Assembly (NCBI GenBank): GCA_018711205.1
Contig: DVIO01000148.1
Location: forward strand, 1 to 46,167
Direction: 5' to 3'
Source: Candidatus Avamphibacillus intestinigallinarum
GTDB lineage: Bacteria; Bacillota; Bacilli; Bacillales; Amphibacillaceae
Length of the DNA: 46,167 nt
The notes below the pieces were generated by a model that was given only the letters and a program-made list of their open reading frames with translations, did no database searches and was not told where the DNA came from. Position numbers and translations under genes: made by a program. Shown in pieces: positions 16,401 to 25,391 of the stretch; positions within the stretch are counted from its first letter, which is position 1, and every line of letters begins with the position of its first letter.

Positions 16401-17315
16401 TTACTCTACAATCAACCAATTTGTATCTTTTTCTAAAGTTAATTCATACTGTGAAAGCTGTATTGCTTTTGTAGCTTCATCTAAATACTTCACTGTAACC
16501 CACACTTTAATCTGATTATCATTTTCTTGAAAAACTGGATTTATCAATTCAGAAAATGTATAATCCTTTTCGATAACTGGTAAAGCATTGTTCTTCACAT
16601 AATAGGTTAATTCTTGTTGTGTTGCGGTAGGATAAGAAGCAAAAAATGTTTCTAAAAACTCGGTGACTTCTTCCATTGTTTCAGTTCCTACCGTATCATC
16701 ACTGTTTACTTGGTCTGGTGTGAAATTAGATTTATTTGGACTGTTCCACAAGGTGGGATTTTGTATAATAACTAAATTTTCTTTTTCATCTTGATAGAGG
16801 GCAATGCAATAGGTGGCATTTGTTAAAGAGCTATCTTTATCTTCGGTAATTTTTTGCTCTACAGAATAAATCACTGAAAAAGTATTTTCCGTTTCTTCCG
16901 ATACCGACCAAATATTTATATTTTGAACACTGGAACTGGTCGGAATATCCTCTCGAACCATTTCTGTATTTAAAGCTTGTAATTCTTCTGTCAGGTAGGC
17001 TGTCAGTTTTTCTGTTCGTTCTTTCAGTGCTTCTTCGGATTTATTTTCCCATGTGTAATAGGCTCTTATAAAATTCTCTGTAAAACTTTCGATAGCTGTT
17101 GTATCTACAATATGGCTTTCCACAACTTCTCTTTCATGAATCGTATGCTGGTCAATGGCAGTAAAGTTTTTATAGATTGCAAAGACAAGGCTACTGATTA
17201 ATAGAATCCACAAAATAAGAACTGACTTTTTACGCTTCCCGACTGTTTTTACTTTTACCTTTTTTGATTTCTTTGGTGGCACTTGTTTTTCTTTTTTCTT
17301 AAAAGGGAGTTTCAT
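16401..17315 (-). CDS. Conjugative transfer protein Orf13 (TcpC/VirB8-like)
   Basis: A 304-residue protein. A Lys-rich cytoplasmic N-terminus (about residues 1-30) is followed by one transmembrane helix (about 31-50) and two outside domains (about 75-180 and 205-300), the layout of TcpC-type channel proteins. It should be part of the mating-channel complex with Orf15, Orf16 and Orf17. The start at 17313-17315 (M-K-L-P-F-K-K-K) is preferred over an upstream in-frame ATG, since it fits 17 bp after the orf14 stop and the usual family start. A decayed second copy of its C-terminus lies just downstream. Confidence 0.85.
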   Translation of the reverse strand: MKLPFKKKEKQVPPKKSKKVKVKTVGKRKKSVLILWILLISSLVFAIYKNFTAIDQHTIHEREVVESHIVDTTAIESFTENFIRAYYTWENKSEEALKERTEKLTAYLTEELQALNTEMVREDIPTSSSVQNINIWSVSEETENTFSVIYSVEQKITEDKDSSLTNATYCIALYQDEKENLVIIQNPTLWNSPNKSNFTPDQVNSDDTVGTETMEEVTEFLETFFASYPTATQQELTYYVKNNALPVIEKDYTFSELINPVFQENDNQIKVWVTVKYLDEATKAIQLSQYELTLEKDTNWLIVE

Positions 17316-17332
17316 ATGATTCCAACCTTTCC

Positions 17333-18373
17333 TTAGTTTTTGATACGCCCTGCACCGACAAGATGATCTTGCCAATAATCTGTTGTTAAATCGGCATAAC
17401 CAATCGGATCGCCTGCATTATACATTTGGTTTTCACCCACAATAATCCCCACATGTGTGATTTCATTTGCAGTACCATACGTGGAATGGAAGAAAACGAG
17501 ATCGCCAGGTTTTGCTTCCGATAAAGAAATAGATTCTGTTGCTTCGTACTGCTCTTGTGCGGTTCGGGGAAGGCTAATCCCAGCTTCTCGATAGACCCAT
17601 CGGGTTAATCCGCTACAATCAAATGACGTATTGGGATTATCGCCACCAAAAACGTATGGGAAGCCCTCGTACTTCAATGCTTCTTCCATGACCGCCTGAA
17701 AAGTGTCATCTTCAAAAGAAGGAGATTTACTGGAATCTGTAAGGTAAGGCTGCAATAAATCGACATAGAACATATTTCCATAGCTATAACGAAACCCGCC
17801 ATTTTTCTCTACGGCAATGGGATTGCTATAGGAGACTTTATTTCCACCTGAACGTTCTTTCGCAAAGGATTCTGCCAATGCAAAGCTATATGCTTTTCCA
17901 TTCTTCGCCATGTAATCAATAAAACCGCCACCAAAGTTATAGCTTTGTATGGCGGTTTCGGTATCTACTTCGTTTGCTTCGGCGGCTTGTAATAGCTCCG
18001 CAAAATATTTTGTTCCTTGTTCAATGGATTCTTCCGTACCTAACGAATTGGGAGATAGACCTAACGATTCGCTGCTCTGCATAACATCTTCGGCAGTACC
18101 ACCACTTTCAACGGCGATAATCGCTAGCAAGATAGGAACATGTTCGCTTATATCGTATTCACTTGCGTAACGTTCTACCATTGGTTGATGTGCTAACACA
18201 TCCTCTGATAACCCTGTGTTGTTTAGCTCATCAGAAAAACCTATATCCATCGACGTATCGAAATCCCCATCCTCGTCAGAAATAAAAATAGCGACAAACG
18301 CTAGTAATCCTAGAAATGCCAAAAAAGCAATCCCTCCAACAATCAACGTGATTTTCGCTTTTAAAAACATCAT
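17333..18373 (-). CDS. Conjugative cell-wall hydrolase Orf14 (lysozyme-like plus NlpC/P60)
   Basis: A 346-residue two-domain peptidoglycan hydrolase that opens the wall for the mating channel. An N-terminal membrane anchor (about 7-32) is followed by a lysozyme-like domain with Glu89 in A-V-E-S-G-G, then an NlpC/P60 endopeptidase domain with Cys253 in F-D-C-S-G-L and His307 in I-T-H-V-G-I. Both catalytic domains look intact. The ATG overlaps the orf15 stop, with GGAGG upstream. In Tn5397 a group II intron sits in this gene; here it is uninterrupted. Confidence 0.95.
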   Translation of the reverse strand: MMFLKAKITLIVGGIAFLAFLGLLAFVAIFISDEDGDFDTSMDIGFSDELNNTGLSEDVLAHQPMVERYASEYDISEHVPILLAIIAVESGGTAEDVMQSSESLGLSPNSLGTEESIEQGTKYFAELLQAAEANEVDTETAIQSYNFGGGFIDYMAKNGKAYSFALAESFAKERSGGNKVSYSNPIAVEKNGGFRYSYGNMFYVDLLQPYLTDSSKSPSFEDDTFQAVMEEALKYEGFPYVFGGDNPNTSFDCSGLTRWVYREAGISLPRTAQEQYEATESISLSEAKPGDLVFFHSTYGTANEITHVGIIVGENQMYNAGDPIGYADLTTDYWQDHLVGAGRIKN

Positions 18374-20538
18374 TAGCGTTTCCTCCTAACCGCATGTCGT
18401 TGACGGACAGGCTTTTGTCGTTGCTTTGTCCGTTTTCTAGGAAGGGAAGGACGTTGAATAATTCTTTTTTCTTTGGGCTGTAACGTTTGTTTTGGCAGCC
18501 GATTAGGATGTTGTTTCTTTTTTCTGTTAGTAGCTGTAGCAGTATAAGGTTGTTTTGCTTTTCTATTTTGCTTGTTGTTTAATGCTTGCGGGCTTTCTTT
18601 TCGTTCAGGTACTTGTCTTGGTTGGTTGTTAGGCACTATTTTGTCTTTCGGCTTTATTTGCTGTTTCTCTTTGGCTAGAGGGGAAACAGACTTCCTTTGT
18701 ACTGTTTGTTTCTTGGAGGAATCTTTTTTAGTTTGTTGGTGATCCAATGCTTGTCGTCTTTCTGCAATGGTTTTTCGGTGCTTACTTGTCCGTTCTACAT
18801 TTTCTCGCTGTCGGTTCTCTTTCGCTTGCGACATGCCTTTCTTAAATTCTTTGCCAGGTCGTTTGAGATTTTCTTTTCCTTGTGCGACAGCGTACTTTGC
18901 GGTTATTGGTAAATCTTTGACTTGCTGTTTTCGGTGTTGAATATTGGAACGTACCCGATTTTTGGTATCTAACATTTTTCCAGTCGATTGTCCGAGTTTC
19001 TGACTAAATGATTTTTTCTCTCCATTGTTGGATTCCTTCTGATTCTGCTTGTTAGCTGATAAACGCTGTAAAGGGCGTAAGGGAGAGAAGGAACGTTTCG
19101 TATTACCCGATGAACTCATTAATCTTCCCACCGCTGCCCCAGCGGTTGCTCCTGTTAAGGTACGTCCAATTGTACGCTGTAATCGACGGGTGCTTCGGTG
19201 AGCCATCTGTCTTGGACGACGCATAACAGTACGTCCGACTTGTTGACTGTCGCTACTTTGCAAGCGAAACATACTCATAATGTCGCCAAGCTTTAGGTAA
19301 ATGCCTGCAAAGGTCACAATCTGCAAGAAGGCTATTAGAAAAAATGGATAGGTGCTGGTTAGGCTATACAACATGGACGAAATACTAAAGGCAACCGTCA
19401 TCACCAACGTAATACCAGCACGTAACATAATCACATTAAACAGCTTCATAATGGCTTGTTTCCCCATATTTTCAAAGCTGGGAATCATCGAAAGTAGAAA
19501 GCTGATAGGAAGAAAAATCGCAAACACAATAAAAAGCAGTTGGGAGAAAATCATCATACCAGACAACAAAAATACAAATATCGAAATCCCGATGTTAAAG
19601 AGGAACAAGAAAAAGACCGTTCCTAAACGCGTGGTGGTCTTTGTTATCGTTAAATTCTTATTATCATGATCTTCAATCTCTGCTTTCACGATGTTTTCAC
19701 GTGTTTTTCCATTTCTAGCGTCTGGACTGGTAGAGACCAATGTGTCTACTCGTTCTTCGCCAATTGCTTCCTTATCCGAATTGTTAAACTGCAATAACAT
19801 CCAAGGCTGTTCAATCTGTATGGAAAAAAGATTGTTGCGTATCATGTCCACACTATCTTTTCCTTGACTGCTTGAGCTAGGCATAAGCATTTTCGCTCCT
19901 AAATCAAGAGCAGCTTCGCTCACGTCCGCTGAAAAATCATTAATTTTAGTCACGTATGTTGGAGCGTAGGCGATAAAAGACGCTGACAAAATAAAGACAA
20001 CCAAGAAGTTAATCACAGCCCGCATGGCTTTGGTGGTTTCTTGTTTTAACAACCCTGTATAGGCGACATAGATTCCTATGATTAACACAAAGAGTAGCAA
20101 GAAGCCAACATAGAACCCATCTTCCCCAAATCCCTGTGATGTAATGCCAGCTAGGGTTTGCATGTTTTTTCCGATAGCGTCCGCTGTTTCCGAGATGAAA
20201 TCTAAAGAATATGCTTGTTGAACTAAATAACCAGTGGCATTGGCGAGGTATAGATTAATAATCCAAATAAAGTTAGTTATGGTATATAATCCATACATCA
20301 CTTGTTTTCCAATGCCATCGTCCCAATTCCAAGGCAACCAATCCCAGCCTGAATCTACAAAGAAATCTAATTGGTAATGATCGAGTGGATAGAGAGAATA
20401 AAGGTTATCTTCAGATATTGTATCATCTACTAATCCAGCAGCGTGACTAACTGTCATAAACGATAAAAACAATAAAAAAATGACCGCACTTAGAAGTACC
20501 GTCACCATAATTATCTTTTTCCATTTTGATTTATCCAC
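18373..20538 (-). CDS. Conjugative transfer membrane protein Orf15 (VirB6/TrbL-like)
   Basis: A 721-residue protein. The first helix (about residues 10-30) ends in V-S-H-A-A, a possible signal peptide. Then come several strongly hydrophobic segments up to about residue 430, and a very basic Lys/Arg/Gln-rich tail that is probably cytoplasmic. This fits the polytopic channel subunit of Tn916-type systems. The frame is open upstream into orf16, but an AAAGG site and the position right after the orf16 stop support the GTG at 20536-20538. It touches orf14 at the stop/start overlap. Confidence 0.88.
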   Translation of the reverse strand: MDKSKWKKIIMVTVLLSAVIFLLFLSFMTVSHAAGLVDDTISEDNLYSLYPLDHYQLDFFVDSGWDWLPWNWDDGIGKQVMYGLYTITNFIWIINLYLANATGYLVQQAYSLDFISETADAIGKNMQTLAGITSQGFGEDGFYVGFLLLFVLIIGIYVAYTGLLKQETTKAMRAVINFLVVFILSASFIAYAPTYVTKINDFSADVSEAALDLGAKMLMPSSSSQGKDSVDMIRNNLFSIQIEQPWMLLQFNNSDKEAIGEERVDTLVSTSPDARNGKTRENIVKAEIEDHDNKNLTITKTTTRLGTVFFLFLFNIGISIFVFLLSGMMIFSQLLFIVFAIFLPISFLLSMIPSFENMGKQAIMKLFNVIMLRAGITLVMTVAFSISSMLYSLTSTYPFFLIAFLQIVTFAGIYLKLGDIMSMFRLQSSDSQQVGRTVMRRPRQMAHRSTRRLQRTIGRTLTGATAGAAVGRLMSSSGNTKRSFSPLRPLQRLSANKQNQKESNNGEKKSFSQKLGQSTGKMLDTKNRVRSNIQHRKQQVKDLPITAKYAVAQGKENLKRPGKEFKKGMSQAKENRQRENVERTSKHRKTIAERRQALDHQQTKKDSSKKQTVQRKSVSPLAKEKQQIKPKDKIVPNNQPRQVPERKESPQALNNKQNRKAKQPYTATATNRKKKQHPNRLPKQTLQPKEKRIIQRPSLPRKRTKQRQKPVRQRHAVRRKR

Positions 20539-20542
20539 TTCA

Positions 20543-22999
20543 TCACTGCCTTTCTGCGACAGGTGGTCTGGTATCAAAGGCTTCAAATAAATCTTCAAAG
20601 ACAGGGTGAACTTGTATAATCCCCACACGCCCGTATAAATCCTGCATAAGACATTGTCCGTTTTCCAGCTCTCTAAGCCGCCTTTGATTCTCTTCATCTT
20701 CGGAATCAACACCAAAGAATTGAAGTGTTTTCTTAATTTCCGTCATATCTCTGGAACGAAAGGCAAACTTCACACCAATATTATTTTTGAGCTTTTCATC
20801 GGTTAAATCTGACGAGTTTTGCGTAACAAAATATACCCCAGCATTCATTGCACGACCAGCTCTTACTAATTTGTTAGAAAGCGTTTTTCCTTGAGCGATT
20901 TGTAAAAACGCCCAGGCCTCATCCAAGTCAACGATTTTAAAAATGCTTCGGTCAGAGTGAATAAAATCTAAGGCAAACGTAGAAATAATAATCATCATGG
21001 CAACACTTAAAAGCTCCATGGTGGTATATTCTTCAAAACTCGTTTCTGCGTCAGGTAAGACTAAATCTGCCACCTGTATAATATTAAGCTGTTTCTCTAA
21101 ACTAATCGAGTTTTGAACCGTTCCATCTGAAAAGAGAAGGTGGGCGAAATCATAATCGGTAAAACTTTCGATATGGTCAGCAATCGTGGCAGCTAATGGA
21201 TTGGGGTCACTTCTTAATTCTTGAATGACTAAAAGCAAGCCACGTTCTTCCTGTTGACCAACTGCACGAATCGCTTTTCGTAAGACAGGGAACTTTTCAC
21301 CATCTCGACTGGAAATACCAGTGAGAAAGGTAAGAATATCAATCGCCAGACTTTCTGAATCCTTTTTATTTTTCATGATGACATACGGATCGAGCAACCC
21401 TTTGTTGGCTTCCTCACTGGTGAGATTGACGATATTAATTTCTTCGCCAATATCAGGCAACGTTTCTTTCCAATTTCCTCGTTCGGATTTCGGATCAACA
21501 ATCAGTGCTTGACCACCGTATATCACTGCATAATAAACCAGTAGGTTATTAGAAAAGGATTTTCCGCCACCAAGTGAACCCAAGAAAGCAGAAGCCAACG
21601 CATTGGTAACAGAGCCTTTGACGCCTTGACTGGCTAGGCTGGGGTTGAGGTAGACATTCCGCCCTGTATCTAGGTTATAACCAAAATAAATGCCTTCTGT
21701 TTCACCCAGCATTTGCGTAGCTCCAAAACCTAAACCAGCTAAAAAGTCTGAGGTGACGTATTGAATGTAATCATTCATATAACGTTTGCTGGCAGGAATA
21801 AATTCGCCATGTAGACCTAACATATCACCAAATGGACGAACAAGTTTTACATTCAAATCGTCATAAAAATCTTTCACTTCATTACAGCGTTGTTTCAGTT
21901 CGTCTACATTGGAAGCAGAAACCCGAATAACATAGCTTAACTTATACATGGATTCCTTGCTTTGGTCGAGTACATCCTCTAATTCACTGACTTGATCTAA
22001 GGCTTCTAATACATTACTGCCCGTTTCATTATCGGATTCTGCCGCATGATTATCTAAGTCTTGCAGCTCTTTCTTTTTATTTCTTATCGTTGCCAAAGCC
22101 TTTTTATTGGTGACGATTTCTACCTGCATAGAGGTATCAATCGGAAAATCAAACTGTTGTTGCTGGTAATAGAAGATTTCATCTGATGGAAATTCTAAAT
22201 CACCCACGATTGAATTGATGGTAAAGTAAGCAGCGTAAGTGGTTTGTTCTTCCTGCTCTAATTTGATATAGCGTTGACTTTCTGTAATTAAACAACGAGT
22301 AGGTTTTATCAGGTCAAACTGCTTGATATAGGTTTCTTTTTCGCCTTTTTCATAAGCAAGTTCATAGTTATAATCCTCAAAGGCAATGCCTGATTGTCCA
22401 TGAAGGTGTTCAATGAGATAACCCATGTCGTCTTTGGTTAGCGGTCGTACTTTAAAGCGTTTAGCGATTTTATTTTGTAGCAACGATTCCATTTTCAAAA
22501 ACCGTTCGATTTCAGCATGGGGCATAGAAACAAAGTCACCCATCACATGATGATTGACCTCACGAATAAAACTAGATAGAGAGGATGTCACCGATTTTCC
22601 CATTGATTTGATACTGACTTCTTCTTCATTTAATAACAGTTTAAAGCCAATGAAAAATCTGTAATCTACCTGATGTTCCCCAATCATGGAAACAAGAGCT
22701 TCGGTCTGATCGTCAATTCGTTCATAAGCGACTTCTTGTAACCTTCCTGTCACTTGTTCTTTACTTCGCTCCTGCACAGTGCGAATGCTGCTTTCGGTAC
22801 TGATTTGTAAGGCATGAATTTTCCCGTCTTGATTTTGTGCAATCAGTTGCCGAAAGTGGTCATGTACCTGTATTTTTTCATCCTCTGAAAGAAAAGAATA
22901 GTTATATGGCAATAACTCATAGTAAGCAAAAGTTTCTCCATCATGGTTAAATACTAAGTTATTCTCGATATATTTAATCGGATAGCCCATGTACTTCAC
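20543..22999 (-). CDS. Conjugative transfer ATPase Orf16 (VirB4-like)
   Basis: An 818-residue VirB4/TraE-type ATPase that powers assembly and DNA transport of the type IV secretion channel. The N-terminal half is the family scaffold. Walker A is at residues 474-481 (G-S-L-G-G-G-K-S), and Walker B with D-L-D-E-A-W is near 690. A coiled-coil-like acidic segment lies around 300-350. It overlaps orf17 by 26 bp and is followed by orf15 after 4 bp. The gene looks complete. Confidence 0.95.
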   Translation of the reverse strand: MKYMGYPIKYIENNLVFNHDGETFAYYELLPYNYSFLSEDEKIQVHDHFRQLIAQNQDGKIHALQISTESSIRTVQERSKEQVTGRLQEVAYERIDDQTEALVSMIGEHQVDYRFFIGFKLLLNEEEVSIKSMGKSVTSSLSSFIREVNHHVMGDFVSMPHAEIERFLKMESLLQNKIAKRFKVRPLTKDDMGYLIEHLHGQSGIAFEDYNYELAYEKGEKETYIKQFDLIKPTRCLITESQRYIKLEQEEQTTYAAYFTINSIVGDLEFPSDEIFYYQQQQFDFPIDTSMQVEIVTNKKALATIRNKKKELQDLDNHAAESDNETGSNVLEALDQVSELEDVLDQSKESMYKLSYVIRVSASNVDELKQRCNEVKDFYDDLNVKLVRPFGDMLGLHGEFIPASKRYMNDYIQYVTSDFLAGLGFGATQMLGETEGIYFGYNLDTGRNVYLNPSLASQGVKGSVTNALASAFLGSLGGGKSFSNNLLVYYAVIYGGQALIVDPKSERGNWKETLPDIGEEINIVNLTSEEANKGLLDPYVIMKNKKDSESLAIDILTFLTGISSRDGEKFPVLRKAIRAVGQQEERGLLLVIQELRSDPNPLAATIADHIESFTDYDFAHLLFSDGTVQNSISLEKQLNIIQVADLVLPDAETSFEEYTTMELLSVAMMIIISTFALDFIHSDRSIFKIVDLDEAWAFLQIAQGKTLSNKLVRAGRAMNAGVYFVTQNSSDLTDEKLKNNIGVKFAFRSRDMTEIKKTLQFFGVDSEDEENQRRLRELENGQCLMQDLYGRVGIIQVHPVFEDLFEAFDTRPPVAERQ

Positions 23000-23366
23000 T
23001 CCTTACCACTGTGATGGTTTCATTGAACGTTTGTTTTTGAAGTTTTACGGTTTTGCCTGCATACGTCATTTTGGGGCGGAAGTAATAAGTCACTACGGAT
23101 TTAAGAAATCCATACGGCTTTTTGCCATCAAAGCTCTTTTTACTCATAAACCACGTTAGCAGTACAGGAACGCCCACATATTTTAACAACGCACCGTCAA
23201 TCATAGATAGTGGAGGGAGGTTTCCAAGTAATATTACGACGAAAAGAGAAAGTACAAACCATGTCATCTGATTAAATGTAACGGGAAAAGGCAGCCGAAA
23301 ATCATTAATCGCATAAATGACTTTTTCGACTGACCAAATTCGTGTGTAGCTCTTTAATTTTTTCAA
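22974..23366 (-). CDS. Conjugative transfer protein Orf17 (TcpE family)
   Basis: A 130-residue protein with two adjacent transmembrane segments (about residues 30-75) and a basic C-terminal region (K-S-F-D-G-K-K-P-Y-G-F), the TcpE layout. It is a small membrane part of the mating channel. It begins at a TTG (23364-23366) after AAAGGATG; no ATG in this frame fits the family start. It overlaps the ATPase gene orf16 by 26 bp. Confidence 0.88.
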   Translation of the reverse strand: MKKLKSYTRIWSVEKVIYAINDFRLPFPVTFNQMTWFVLSLFVVILLGNLPPLSMIDGALLKYVGVPVLLTWFMSKKSFDGKKPYGFLKSVVTYYFRPKMTYAGKTVKLQKQTFNETITVVRSEVHGLSD

Positions 23367-23392
23367 ATGGTTTCATCCTTTCTAAAGAAAAA

Positions 23393-23417
23393 AGCAGCCT
23401 GTCTAAAACAAGCTGCT
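23393..23417 (-). terminator. Terminator between ardA and orf17
   Basis: AGCAGC/GCTGCT (extended by TTGT/ACAG) with a T-run (TTTTTTC) on the minus strand, 35 bp past the ardA stop. It would reduce transcription from ardA into the channel genes. Confidence 0.65.
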
Positions 23418-23451
23418 GATAGGAAATAGTAGTTTTTATCGTGCCAAGTGT

Positions 23452-23952
23452 TTACCTATAATACTTAAACACACCATGAGAAGTAACAAGGAAATCTTCA
23501 TTTATTTCAAGGTCACGTCCATAAGATTCAAAATCAAAATAATACTGTAAATGACCAGGTAATGCTGCAAATATACCTTCTTCTTCTGCCCTGTAACGAG
23601 CCACATCTGCCATATCCTCGCAATCGGTATAACAAATTATATCTTCTTTGTTTTCTAATAATTCTTCGATATTATTAAACCAGTATCCATCAATTTCGGA
23701 AAGAGCGTCATACAAGGGAGTACCTTCAATCTCTTGTACCATGTCACACAGTCGATTGATTTCAGATATAGGCGTGTACTCATGGATGTCAAATGGTAGC
23801 TCATAGTCGTGAATAGCTATTTCCTCATATTCTTCATTTAATCCGATTCGTTCTTTCACATCTTCCATATCAATAGGCGGTGTAAACCAAGCACCGACCA
23901 CTTCGCCCTCATTATACTTTCCAAGATTCGCTATATAGACCTGCATTTCCAT
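23452..23952 (-). CDS. ardA: Antirestriction protein ArdA (Orf18)
   Basis: A 166-residue, very acidic protein that mimics the shape and charge of bent B-form DNA and blocks type I restriction enzymes after transfer. The N-terminus Q-V-Y-I-A-N-L-G-K-Y-N-E-G and I-H-D-Y-E-L-P-F match Tn916 ArdA; Y-G-R-D-L near residue 150 is also conserved. Length equals the Tn916 protein. It is in the usual orf18 place, with a terminator after it. The 165-bp gap to orf19 holds no gene; it may contain the ardA promoter. Confidence 0.95.
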   Translation of the reverse strand: MEMQVYIANLGKYNEGEVVGAWFTPPIDMEDVKERIGLNEEYEEIAIHDYELPFDIHEYTPISEINRLCDMVQEIEGTPLYDALSEIDGYWFNNIEELLENKEDIICYTDCEDMADVARYRAEEEGIFAALPGHLQYYFDFESYGRDLEINEDFLVTSHGVFKYYR

Positions 23953-24117
23953 TGGTTAACACATCCTTTTATAAAAATAACCATAAAAAAAGCACCTGCA
24001 AGATATTTGCTGGTACATAAAATAGACTTGTTAATCTCTACCGCACTATCGTTTACTCCACCCATTTTTTACGAAAGATAAGAAAAGCACTTATCTATCA
24101 TAAAAGAACGGGTACAA

Positions 24118-24339
24118 TTAAGCCCCTATGATTCTATTAAATAGGTTTAATAACACATCTTTTACGCCTGCTGCATTAAAGACTAATCCGACAGCTACCA
24201 ATGCAATAACGAGAAATCCAATTAGCTTTGAAAACTCTCGTTTAAATCCTAAATAAATACCAATGACCACAATAGCCATTAATACTAAGGATTGTGCATT
24301 ATCCAAAAACCAGTTATACAAATTCTGCCCGAAATTCAT
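24118..24339 (-). CDS. Small conjugation-associated membrane protein Orf19
   Basis: A 73-residue protein with two hydrophobic segments (about residues 14-30 and 37-56) and an N-terminus M-N-F-G-Q-N-L-Y-N-W-F, matching Tn916 Orf19. It is likely a small membrane part or helper of the transfer machinery; its exact function in Tn916 is not settled in my knowledge. It starts 15 bp after the orf20 stop with a good AAAGGAG site. Confidence 0.9.
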   Translation of the reverse strand: MNFGQNLYNWFLDNAQSLVLMAIVVIGIYLGFKREFSKLIGFLVIALVAVGLVFNAAGVKDVLLNLFNRIIGA

Positions 24340-24354
24340 ATGCTTTGCTCCTTT

Positions 24355-25250
24355 CTAATCTTCCTCTTTAAAAATCTGAATCACATCTTCGGTCGTCATT
24401 GCCTGCTGCATAAGCAATTTTTGATGACGCTTGGTTAATTTAGCTTGTTGCAGCATATCCTTCATTACCGTTGTTTCGTTGACTTCATCCAGTTTCGTTG
24501 CCAGCTTCCATGTGGGAGCGACCTGTCTTGCCAGCCACCGTAATGTTTTATCAAAGGTATACGGTTCAGGTTTTGTCGTTAAAGATATTTTTCGATTTTC
24601 TCCTAAATCTAAGAAACGCTGCCATGCTGCATTTACTTTCCAACTACTACGACGTTTGTTCTCGTCCTTATCAACAAATCGGATATAGCGATTGATGATC
24701 GAAAAAGCGGTTCGTCCAGCGTCCTCAAAACTCATTAAATCGACAATTGCATGATAAGCACGATCATTTTTCAATCGGATTTCTAAACGATTTTTTACGT
24801 CTGTATCTTCTAGTGACGTACCATGTTTGACATATTGCTCGTAATCCTTTTGATAAATACAAAAATAGACGTCACTTTTTAACGAGCCAATATATAAGGT
24901 GTTCCCCATATCCAGCTTTTCTTCGCCCTGTACCAGTTCACCAGAGCGATAATTTTTAAAACTGCGAAACACCGAGACACATTCCTCGTTATGACATTTA
25001 GCTGCAAGGAACGGAATATCCAATACACCTGTCTTATCATTTATCGCAAGATCAATACGTTTAAAGACACCACCAATTCGAAATACATCGATAAAGAAAT
25101 CAAACCATGTTCGCTGTTGGGCTAGCAGAAAATTTTCAAATTGACGACATCCTTTTCCTTTTAATTCGAGTAGGCAGCCTTTATCTTCATCAGGCGAAAC
25201 CATGACGACAATATCGCCAAAGACATATTGTTCAAGGTACGAGTAAAAAG
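24355..25250 (-). CDS. Relaxase Orf20, 3' exon (gene split by a group II intron)
   Basis: This is the C-terminal three quarters of the Tn916-type relaxase, a Rep_trans-family protein that nicks oriT and also supports rolling-circle replication. It begins in frame at F-Y-S-Y-L-E-Q-Y-V-F-G-D-I and contains L-E-L-K-G-K-G-C-R-Q-F, R-I-D-L-A-I-N-D and C-I-Y-Q-K-D-Y-E-Q, the conserved relaxase blocks. A TTG at 25264-25266 could start a short product but would miss the HTH domain and lies in intron sequence by my boundary. Joined to the 5' exon (27907-28213) it gives 1203 nt, 401 codons with stop, in frame. Confidence 0.9.
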
Positions 25251-25255
25251 ATGAC

Positions 25256-25290
25256 GGGCATTCCAACCCTAAGGCGGGTTAGAGTAGCCC
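25256..25290 (-). other. Folded 3' extension of the intron beyond domain VI
   Basis: GGGC/GCCC (25256-25259 with 25287-25290) encloses AACCC/GGGTT (25265-25269 with 25276-25280). This hairpin lies between domain VI and the resumed relaxase frame. An in-frame TAA lies in this stretch, so splicing right after domain VI would stop orf20; splicing past the hairpin does not. B. cereus intron B.c.I4 is known to have a similar functional extension. Confidence 0.55.
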
Positions 25291-25300
25291 TTGAGCAATA

Positions 25301-25372
25301 GGTAAGATTTTGAAGCTATCTCCATCTTTTCCCCTGCCTCACACCGTACGTGCGGCTTTCACCGCATACGGC
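25301..25372 (-). ncRNA. Group II intron domains V and VI
   Basis: Domain V is seen at about 25341-25372: CCGTA/TACGG and GCGG/CCGC stems capped by a GTGAAA-type loop, the most conserved ribozyme core. Domain VI follows at about 25301-25332, with AAGAT pairing to ATCTT and a likely bulged branch-point A (complement of t25303) before CC. Confidence 0.8.
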
Positions 25373-25391
25373 GTTCCATCTATTTCACTTT

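Noticed and set aside
25264..25266. A TTG start for a stand-alone relaxase C-terminal protein
   Set aside because: There is no good ribosome-binding site at this TTG, the HTH domain would be absent, and the codon lies within the inferred intron extension. Splicing gives a complete 400-residue protein instead.
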